Notes under the pieces: generated by a model
Databases searched by the model: none
The model's input: only the letters and a program-made list of their open reading frames with translations
What the model was told of the DNA's origin: nothing
Shown here: positions 33,251-42,304 of the stretch, in pieces
Layout: every line of letters begins with the position of its first letter
How positions within the stretch are numbered: the first letter of the stretch is position 1
NCBI GenBank assembly: GCA_022559845.1
Contig: CM040121.1
Location: 346,616,243 to 346,680,242 of the forward strand
From: Amorphophallus konjac
Lineage: Eukaryota; Streptophyta; Magnoliopsida; Alismatales; Araceae
Direction of reading: 5' to 3'
DNA length: 64,000 bases
Position numbers and translations under genes: made by a program

Positions 33251-34686
33251 AGCCCAGCCTTCTCCTCAATTTAGAGCTACTTATCTTGGGTAGAGAGCCA
33301 AACCCTCCCTTCATGGCCGACCCACCCACCAAGAACTTTGGCCCCATTGTCTCATTAGAGGAGGATGACCCACCACTACTTGAAGATCTTGAGGACATAG
33401 GGCCCCTCCCCCTCGATAACCCTTTTTATGATCCTTTTGATCCCTTCCAATGGGGGTCAAAGAACCCATGGGACCCAACCACCTTATCCACCACCCACCT
33501 TTCCCTATCCCAACCCACCATGTTTGATCCAATCCACCCCATCCTAGACCCGGGTTACACCTTGGAAGCCATGACCTTGGGCCACATATCCCTTGGAAAT
33601 AAGGTTGTGCCCCACCCCATGATGACCACCTTCTTAGATCCATTCGATCCTTTCCAATGGGAGTTCAAAAGTTGTCCCACACCTATACACATGGAAGTCA
33701 CCTTTGGGAAAAGTATGCATGTGTCTAGGCTTACCACACCCCTTGGCATGAACACTATGTTGGGTCCATTCATTCATATCACCCACATGTCAAGTAGAAA
33801 GTATGAGTGGTCCATATTCGGATGTCATCGTCCTCCTTCATTCATCATGGGTCTTAAGCATGTCAAAGGCATCTACGGATGTCCGGGTCCCCCGATATTT
33901 ATCACCAATTTGCATGATAGGGCCACCTACGGGTGCCCCGGCCCACCTAGGCTAACCAAAGTCTACACTGCATCATTACACGATAGGTCTACTTTTGGTT
34001 GCCCCGGTCCACCCATCACCCCTAGAATGTCTGCATTCACAACATTGCATAAAGAGATCCGCAAGCACATTAGCAAGAAGAATGTGACTTATAAAAGGCG
34101 AGCTGACTCTCATCGACGTCACCAAGAATTCCATGAGGGTGACTTTGTGATAGTAAGGACGGAGAGGCTCTCCCCGGGAGCCATCTCCAAATTGAGGCCA
34201 CGTGGGGCTGGTCCCTTCCAGGTCCTGAGGCGCATTGGTGCAAATGCCTATGAGTTAGATCTCCCCGAAGAATATGGGGTAAGTCCCACATTCAATGTCG
34301 CCGACCTAGTGCCATACAAGAGACCCACGGTGGTACGTAGTGAAGATATTGAGCCTATTCCCTCCGTTGAGAGAGCACCCACCCGTGAGGAGAGTTCACC
34401 AGCCAAGAGAGCCCAGCGTGAGCACATTGAACGAATATTGGATGAACAGGTCACTACCACCAGGAGCAAGGTATACGAGCGCTATCTCGGCAGGTGGATG
34501 GATCGGTCTTGTTCGGAAGACTTGAGGGCAGTACCACTTCTACACCTTCCAAGGAGGGAAGGACACTTACTCGATGGAGTCAAGTTCTCCGCACCCCAGG
34601 AGTATGATGATGACATCACCTCCCATGCCCACGTTCACAGCTCGTCTCCTCTCCCCGGTTGCATCCGGCATGGTCTAGTTATTTAA
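33251..34686 (+). CDS. Element C unit 1: domain X C-terminal part, GCPGPP repeats and integrase tail
   Basis: Open to the TAA after 34683; the track of codons continues upstream into the inverted U5 (ATG at 33163), which is accidental. Order: acidic segment (LEEDDPPLLEDLEDIGPL), two DPFDPFQW blocks, then four motifs FGCHRPP, YGCPGPP, YGCPGPP and FGCPGPP spaced about 18-24 residues apart, with LHDR(A/S)T between them. Then the integrase tail follows: KRRADSHRRHQEFHEGDFV, GAGPFQVLRRIGANAYELDLPEEYGVSPTFNV and the start of a chromodomain (EHIERILDEQVTT, YERYLGRW). The second half of the chromodomain is missing. The frame is intact over 478 codons, unlike unit 2. Function of X is unknown. Confidence 0.7.
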
Positions 34687-36829
34687 TTTTGAGTCCTATG
34701 TAATTTTTATTTGAGTCATTTGATGTATTTTACCTTTTATTTGAGTCATGTTCCTAGGTCTTGTGTTCATTTCCCTAAGTTTGAGTGTAATTAGGTTGTC
34801 TAGTTAGCTATTGGGCCCAATTCATTGGGCTTGGCCCAAGGGCTCCCCCTACCCCCTCGATTATTTGTCATTAAGTCAATTGTCAGGGACTTTTGTAGAA
34901 ATGTGGGTTTCCTATATATAGGACCTCATTCCCCCCATTTTAACTTAATGAATCAATGAATGAAAAAAAATGTCATTTTGTGAGTTCTATCTTTATTTTT
35001 ATGGTGGAGTGAATCCATTAGTGAGGTGAGAAGCCTTAGGAAGAGAATCCCACCCATCCCTCTCTTAATCTCTCTCTTTCACTCACCTTTCTCTCTCCTC
35101 CACATCTAATTTCAAAAATTTTCTCTCTCCTCCCTTCCCAATCACCACTCTCCCACCTACCCACATTAAAGGCCACTCCCCTTCTCCACACATCCCATTA
35201 CTCCACCCCCTAGTCCCAAGGGAGCATCCCCAATCACTAAGCCACCCTCCAACCACCTCATCCCTTTCCCAAGCACCCTTCCCTCTCCCCCATGCAACCC
35301 TCCACCTCCCAAGACCATTTGAATTTGAATATCCCCTTCCCTCCATAGCCCAAAGTCGCCCAACTCATTTCCCCATTGAGTAGGCCACCCCATCCCCTTC
35401 CCTCCACTCCATTCTACCAAGAGGAGCCACCCCATCACCCTTCCTCCACCTTGGCTGAGAGCCTGTAGAGAACCAGTGGAGTGCAGCAGCGACCCCATCT
35501 TCCCCCTGGCGTCCATGGAGGTCCAAGAGCTATCTTCGGAAGCGTCTGCCTGTCTTCTTCGCAACGGAAGTGGTTTCGGTGTCGTCCGAGCACCGTGCTG
35601 CCAGGGAGAGCCGTTCTCCCTCGACTGCGCGAAGCTCTCCTGACAGAGCACCTGAACGTGATTGGAAGCTCTTCCACGACAAATCCAGCGTGAATCAAGA
35701 CAAGAGCCCTTCTAAAAAGTTTTTCCTCCTTCTGTCTAATTTTAGAATCAAGAAGCGGAACTCCGTTCGGCATTCTGTAGCAGGAGTTATCAATTTTATC
35801 CCTCAGCCACGCGGTTCTGCTTCCCACAGTCTGCACCGACTTGTCGTCATTGTTCAGAGTTTTCTGGTCTTCTCCGGAGTCGTTTGGCTTCCCCGTCAGT
35901 TTTTCTGCAAAGAAGACTCGTCCACAGTTCCAACGACTCCAACGGTGCTCGATTCTGAGTTCGGGAGCTATCGGGGCAACCTCTGCAACCTGCCGTTGGA
36001 AACCAGGAGCTGTCAGTCCAAGAATGTGCCTCCCTGTTCAGGCCTCCACCCAGACCAGCATCGACGACAGAAGAAATTAATAAAATTTGGAAGACTTCCC
36101 TGGCCTACTACGAAGATTTTCCAGGTGGTTTCTTCCCCAACAAATTTCGGTAGCAGTTGCAGCAGTCACTTCATCAGTCTTCTGTCAGCACCCACAGAAC
36201 TGGGCAGAATCGGTAACCTCCCATCTTCGGTGCTCCCTTCTCAAATTCCCCTCCCCGCTTGGCCGGCTGAAGGCCCCTCCCTATGTGGAGGTAGTGTTTG
36301 GATGTAACTATCATCTTCCCTTCCCCATGATCCCCCCCTTGCATGGGGTGTAGTGTTGTAATAGCTTAAACAGGTCAAGCTACCCCGGCGCGGCGTGTGG
36401 GGAACCCACGCTTCCCCGCTCGCCCTCGTCTCCGAGCGGGACCGGTTTCTTCAAACCGGTCGAGTGAGTGCTCCAAAACTTTGCTCTAATTCATGCTTGT
36501 TCTTTCAATATTAGTTCATAAACTCCGCTGGCCGTGACGAGAGCCCGATCCTTAAGCTCATTTGCTATAAGTGATCATCGTGGGAAGAGAGTGGAACCCG
36601 TGCCCTTTGGCACTTCATCTGACCCTTGATTTGGGCAGCCATACCCTTGGGGAATCAAACCTTGGCCTTGCTGGCCCTCTACCAGCAAGGGCCTAGCCCA
36701 TACAAGCTCCCCTTGGCATTGCCAAGTTACCCCGGGTCTTAGTGAGCATCGGGTGAGCGGTTGCTATTATCGGTCCGTTTTGAATGCTTAATTGTGCTTG
36801 CTTGTTGAGTCCTAGGTTGTGTCACATCA
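34605..36829 (+). repeat. Element C middle LTR
   Basis: 2225 bp, starts TGATGATGACATC after a PPT-like CCCCAGGAGTA and ends GTGTCACATCA before the PBS. A TATATATAGG box lies at 34913-34922. The last 27 codons of the upstream frame run into it. Shared by units 1 and 2. Confidence 0.88.
34913..34922 (+). promoter_or_regulatory. TATA box of element C LTR
   Basis: TATATATAGG about 310 bases into the LTR; repeated at 39988-39997 in the right LTR. Followed by an AATGAATCAATGAATG stretch and a pyrimidine-rich leader. Confidence 0.65.
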
Positions 36830-36831
36830 AT

Positions 36832-36843
36832 TGGTATCAGAGC
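36832..36843 (+). promoter_or_regulatory. Element C primer binding site (initiator tRNA-Met)
   Basis: TGGTATCAGAGC two bases after the LTR end, defining plus orientation. Confidence 0.9.
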
Positions 36844-36938
36844 AAGTCATTGACTTGTCTCTATCAAGTCAAGTCCTAGGGCATGCTTGCATTGGTGTCA
36901 TCATCAATCCGACCCTTGCATTGATCCCCCCGATCATC

Positions 36939-38006
36939 ATGGCCTCCTACTTAGCCTACTCGCCACCCATGGACTTCATCCTAGATAGGGATATTACCTT
37001 TGACGGATCACATTCTAGTGACTATCTTAGGTGGGAGGCTACGATAGAAAAGTACTTCGAAAAGACTTGGGTATATGGACCGGCGAGAGTCCGAAAGGCC
37101 AAGGGACGACTTCGGGGTCAAGCCAAAAGTAAGTGGTAACACATAGAGGGCTTAAGGAGGGTTGGAAGACAGGAACCTATTCACTCATGGAAAGAGATGA
37201 AGGTAGAACTTAGAAAGATCTACATCCCCAAACATTCCCACCCCTCCTACTCAAGCACCCCTAACCCGAGGAGCACTACCACTCCTCCATCCCCACCCGG
37301 CCAACTTGAGACCGACCATTGGTCTCCACCCCCACCACCCCCAACAATTCATCTCTCAACCATCATAACAACACTTCGCGACCAAGTCCTCTCCCTTAAG
37401 ACCCAAATAAACCAAACAACCACCTCTCCACCAAATCCCATGAGGATCCCCACACTCCAACCAAAACCTCTTTCCGCAAACCTATCTATCCAAACTCAAT
37501 TGGCCCCCACTACCACCCCTCCACAACCGGCCGATCCCAAGGGGAAGAGACCCCTAACTGACCCGGTTTCCCCAATAAGGACCACCACTCACCCTATTCT
37601 CACCATTCAAACCCAAGTAGACCCCGTGTCCACCCCTCCACCTAGAACCATGACGGCCACCACCACCCAACCCAAATCCTGTCACCCAACCCACCTTCCA
37701 CTTCCAACCCCAATCTTACCCCAACCTAGACCTCCACTACTTCCACTCCCAAACCACACCCTACCAATCCCAATCCAAGTTTCCCTTTACCCTCTACCCT
37801 GGGAACACCACACACAAACCCTCATCACCCCAAAAGACTCTCTCACCTCCTTGGTAGCAGAACTCATACCCAATCCAATAGTTGTGAGCACTCCAAACCC
37901 ACCTCCCACTTTGGAGGAAACCCAAGTCCAAGCTGAAGAAGAAACCTCACACGATGGTCTTTACTTTACACCACCCTCTCTAGTTGGGGCGGAGCTCATC
38001 TTATGA
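36939..38006 (+). pseudogene. Element C unit 2 Gag, N-terminal capsid half plus Pro-rich linker
   Basis: Start chosen at MASYLAYSPP (36939). The capsid part shows YLRWEATIEKYFE, IEGLRRVGRQEPIHSWKEMKVELRKIYIP, which aligns with A' Gag and stops at the same point; the second half of Retrotrans_gag is missing. A long Pro/Thr/Gln-rich linker of roughly 220 residues follows (PPPPPP, repeated TTTPP), with no zinc knuckle at all. TAA at 37137 (after KSKW) and TGA at 38004 interrupt the frame; both fit a C-to-T change. The frame continues directly into domain X. Confidence 0.75.
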
Positions 38007-39760
38007 GAACCCATTGTTAGTTGGCTAAAGGAGAGCCCAATTCGAGAGACCCCGGCCCATGTTTTCCCTCCTATAGAACGAGACCTTCCCATAGTACCCT
38101 TCTTCTCCTATCACACCACAATCCAAGCATCCTATCAAGTGGAGACCTTAGAGTACCTTCTCAAGGGCATAGCATGGCAAATTGAGTTCACTACCATGTT
38201 GACCCCTATGGCCGAACAACCTAGGAGCCTTGGCCTCCTACACCTATGCATCGGGTCTATCACCTCGATTTGCACCATTGGTTGTTACACTAGCGACCTC
38301 CTTCTATTCCTCCCTACACCCGATGAGCCCAGCCTTCTCCTCAATTTAGAGCTACTTATCTTGGGTAGAGAGCCAAACCCTCCCTTCATGGCCGACCCAC
38401 CCACCAAGAACTTTGGCCCCATTGTCTCATTAGAGGAGGATGACCCACCACTACTTGAAGATCTTGAGGACATAGGGCCCCTCCCCCTCGATAACCCTTT
38501 TTATGATCCTTTTGATCCCTTCCAATGGGGGTCAAAGAACCCATGGGACCCAACCACCTTATCCACCACCCACCTTTCCCTATCCCAACCCACCATGTTT
38601 GATCCAATCCACCCCATCCTAGACCCGGGTTACACCTTGGGAGCCATGACCTTGGGCCACATATCCCTTGGAAATAAGGTTGTGACCCACCCCATGATGA
38701 CCACCTTCTTAGATCCATTCGATCCTTTCCAATGGGAGTTCAAAAGTTGTACCACACCTATACACATGGAAGTCACCTTTGGGAAAGCATGCATGTGTCT
38801 AGGCTTACCACATCCCTTGGCATGAACACTATGTTGGGTCCATTCATTCATATCACCCACATGTCAAGTAGAAAGTATGAGTGGTCCATATTCGGATGTC
38901 ATCGTCCTCCTTCATTCATCATGGGTCTTAAGCATGTCAAAGGCATCTACGGATGTCCGGGTCCCCCGATATTTATCACCAATTTGCATGATAGGGCCAC
39001 CTACGGGTGCCCCGGCCCACCTAGGCTAACCAAAGTCTACACTGCATCATTACACGATAGGTCTACTTTTGGTTGCCCCGGTCCACCCATCACCCCTAGA
39101 ATGTCTGCATTCACAACATTGCATAAAGAGATCCGCAAGCACATTAGCAAGAAGAATGTGACTTATAAAAGGCGAGCCGACTCTCATCGACGTCACCAAG
39201 AATTCCATGAGGGTGACTTTGTGATAGTAAGGACAGAGAGGCTCTCCCCGGGAGCCATCTCCAAATTGAGGCCACACGGGGCTGGTCCCTTCCAGGTCCT
39301 GAGACGCATTGGTGCAAATGCCTATGAGTTAGATCTCCCCGAGGAATATGGGGTAAGTCCCACATTCAATGTCACCGAACTAGTGCCATACAAGGGACCC
39401 ACGGTGGAACGTAGTGAAGATATTGAGCATATTCCCTCCGTTTAGAGAGCACCCACCCGTGAGGAGAGTCCACCAGCCAAGAGAGCCCAGCGTGAGCACA
39501 TTGAACGAATATTAGATGAACAGGTCACTACCACCAGGAGCAAGGTATACGAGCGCTATCTCGGCAGGTGGATGGATCGGTCTCATTCGGAAGACTTGAG
39601 TGCAGTACCACTTCTACACCTTCCAAGTAGGGAAGGACACTTACTCGACGGAGTCGAGTTCTCTGCACCCCAGGAGTATGATGACGACATCACCTCCCAT
39701 GCCCATGTTCACAGCTCGTCTCCTCGCCCCGGTTGCATCCGACATGGTCTAGTTATTTAA
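38007..39760 (+). pseudogene. Element C unit 2: domain X, GCPGPP repeats, integrase tail
   Basis: Contains the N-terminal part of X absent from unit 1: IVSWLKES, DLPIVPFFSYHTT, VETLEYLLKG, IEFTTMLTP, GSITSICTIG and LLLFLPTP. From 38326 it repeats unit 1 closely. A one-base deletion near 38785 (GGGAAAGCATG versus GGGAAAAGTATG) shifts the frame, a G-to-T change makes a TAG at 39443, and the rest resembles 34380-34686. The N-terminal part of X aligns along its length with A' (7600-7938), sharing SWLK, FHTT-like, LLKG, GSITS and LPxP positions. Confidence 0.7.
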
Positions 39761-41904
39761 TTTTGTGTCCTATGTAATTTTTATTTGAGTCATTTGATGT
39801 ATTTTCCCTTTTATTTGAGTCATGTTCCTAGGTCTTGTGTTTATTTCCCTAAGTTTGAGTGTAATTATGTTGTCTAGTTAGCTATTGGGCCCAATTCATT
39901 GACCTTGGCCCAAGGGCTCCCCCCTACCCCCTCGATTATTTGTCATTAAGTCAATTGTCAGGGACTTTTGTAGAAATGTGGGTTTCCTATATATAGGACC
40001 CCATTCCCCCCATTTCAACTTAATGAATCAATGAATGAAAAAAAATACCATTTTGTGAGTTCTATCTTTATTTTTATGGTGGAGTGAATCCATTAGTGAG
40101 GTGAGAAGCCTTAGGGAGAGAATCCCACCCATCCCTCTACTAATCTCTCTCTTTCACTCCCCTTTCTCTCTCCTCCACACCCAATTTCAAAAATTTTCTC
40201 TCTCCTCCCTTCCCAACCACCACTCTCCCACCTACCCCCATTAAAGGCCACTCCCCTTCCCCACACATCCCATTACTCCACCCCCTAGTCCCAAGGGAGC
40301 ATCCCCAATCACTAAGCCACCCTCCAACCACCTCATCCCTTTCCCAAGCACCCTTCCCTCTCCCCCATGCAACCCTCCACCTCCCAAGACCATTTGAATT
40401 TAAATATCCCCTTCCCTCCATAGCCCAAAGTCGCCCAACTCATTTCCCCATTGAGTAGGCCACCCCATCCCCTTCCCTCCACTCCACTCTACCAAGAGCA
40501 GCCACCCCATCACCCTTCCTCCACCTTGGCTGAGAGCCTGCAGAGAACCAGTGGAGTGCAGCAGCGACCCCGTCTTTCCCCTGGCGTCCCTGGAGGTCCA
40601 AGAGATATCGTCGGACGCGTCTTTCTGTCTTCTTCGCAATGGAAGTGGTTTCGTTGTCATCCGAGCACCGTGCTGCCCGGGAGAGCCGTTCTCCCTCGAC
40701 TGCGCGAAGCTCTCTTGACAGAGCACCTGAACGTGATTGGAAGCTCTGCCACGACAAATCCAGGGTGAATCAAGACAAGAGCCCTTTTGTAAAGTTTTTC
40801 CTCCTTCTGTCTACTTTCAGAATCAAGAAGCGGAACTCCGTTCGGCATCCTGTAGCAGGAGTTATCAATTTTATCCCTCAGCCACGCGGTTCTGCTTCCC
40901 ACAGTCTGCACCGACTTGTCGTCATTGTTCAGAGTTTCCTGGTCTTCTCCGGCATCATTTGGCTTTTCCATCCATTTTTCTACGAAGAAGACTTGTCCAC
41001 GGTTCCAACGACTCCAACGGTGCTCGATTCTGAGTTCGGGAGCTGTCGGGGCAACCTCTGCAACCTGCTGTTGGAAACCAGGAGCTGTCAGTCTGAGATT
41101 CTGCCTCCCTGTTCGGGCCTCCACCCAGACCAGCATCGATGACATAAGAAATTAATAAAATTTGGACGACTTCCCCGGCCTACTACGAAGATGTTCCATG
41201 TGGTTTCGTCCCCAAAAAAATTCGGTAGCAGTTGCAGCAGTCAAGTCATCACTCTCCTATCAGCACCCACAGAACTGGGCAGAATCGGCAACCTCCCATC
41301 TTCGGTGTTCCCTTCTCAAATTCCCCTCCCCGCTTGGCCGGCTGAAGGCCCCTCCCTGTGTGGAGGTAGTGTTTGGATGTAACTATCATCTTCCCTTCCC
41401 CATGATCCCCCCCTTGCATGGGGTGTAGTGTTGTAATAGCTTAAACAGGTCAAGCTACCCCGGGGAGGTGTGTGGGGAACCCACGCTTCCCCGCTCGCCC
41501 TCGTCTCCGAGCGGGACCGGTTTCTTCAAACCAGTCGAGTGAGTGCTCCAAAACTTTGCTCTAATTCATGCTTGTTCTTTCAATATTAGTTCATAAACTC
41601 CGCTGGGCGTGACGAGAGCCCGATCCTTAAGCTCATTTGCTATAAGTGATCATCGTGGGAAGAGAGTGGAACCCGTGCCCTTTGGCACTTCGTCGGACCC
41701 TTGATTTGGGCAGCCATACCCTTGGGGAATCAAACCTTGGCCTTGCTGGCCCTCTACCAGCAAGGGCCTAGCCCACACAACCTCCCCTTGGCATTGCCAA
41801 GTTACCCTGGGTCTTAGTGAGCATCGGGTGAGCGGTTGCTATTATCGGTCCGTTTTGAATGCTTAATTGTGCTTGCTTGTTGAGTCCTAGGTTGTGTGAC
41901 ATCA
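39679..41904 (+). repeat. Element C right LTR
   Basis: 2226 bp, TGATGACGACATC to GTGTGACATCA, next to the ATGTC duplication. Differs from the middle LTR by scattered substitutions and tiny indels. Encodes nothing credible; long frames around 40440-41145 are chance. Confidence 0.9.
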
Positions 41905-41909
41905 ATGTC

Positions 41910-42304
41910 CATACACTCTTAATCATGGGTGGAGAGACCAATCAAATCTCACTTGGGAAACTCATCAAAATCAAGTGCAAACTACTCCTGAGCCAAAATT
42001 TTAGAATTGGACTCAATTTCCAAATCTCCCTTATGATGAAGCCCAGTATGGAGGGCAGCCCACATACTCCCCACTATCTCATTAGCAGACTGATTACCCT
42101 CTACATTACTATCCACCACAGTCTGACTCTCTGCCCATGTATCCATCTCCTCCACACACTGATCTCAATAAGGAGGATATGTTCGATCAATTGTATCAAC
42201 TCATCATGGCTCGACAACAATCCTTTGAGGCTCAACGTCAATCCGTCCAAACCTTATTAGATCAGCTTGGCAAAATCATGAAAGGATTGGAAATGGACCA
42301 ATTG
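41910..42304 (+). pseudogene. Element D Gag-like frame, piece 2
   Basis: Continues piece 1 after removal of element C. One frame reads PYTLNHGWRDQSNLTW, LPYDEAQYGGQPTYSP, then a helical segment DMFDQLYQLIMARQQSFEAQRQS and LLDQLGKIMKGLEMDQ, a likely coiled coil. Two stops occur (near 42002 and 42085). It is cut at 42304 by the solo LTR. Confidence 0.55.

Larger units (their letters stand above)
33168..41904 (+). mobile_element. Chromovirus derivative C, tandem with U5 ends on both sides (TSD ATGTC)
   Basis: ATGTC occurs at 33163-33167 and 41905-41909. Order: an inverted 83-bp U5 end (33168-33250), a partial internal unit 1 (domain X to chromodomain), LTR (34605-36829), PBS, complete internal unit 2 (gag, X, chromodomain), LTR (39679-41904). 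Both outer ends are U5 termini: TGATGTG at the left is the reverse complement of the LTR end, and ACATCA is at the right. No U3 terminus is exposed. The element has no pol enzymes. Units 1 and 2 are nearly identical, so the tandem form arose recently. Confidence 0.88.

Noticed and set aside
35570..36307. 245-codon plus-strand frame in the element C middle LTR
   Set aside because: Lies wholly in the LTR leader, is broken by indels in the right LTR copy (40639-41142), and matches no family.
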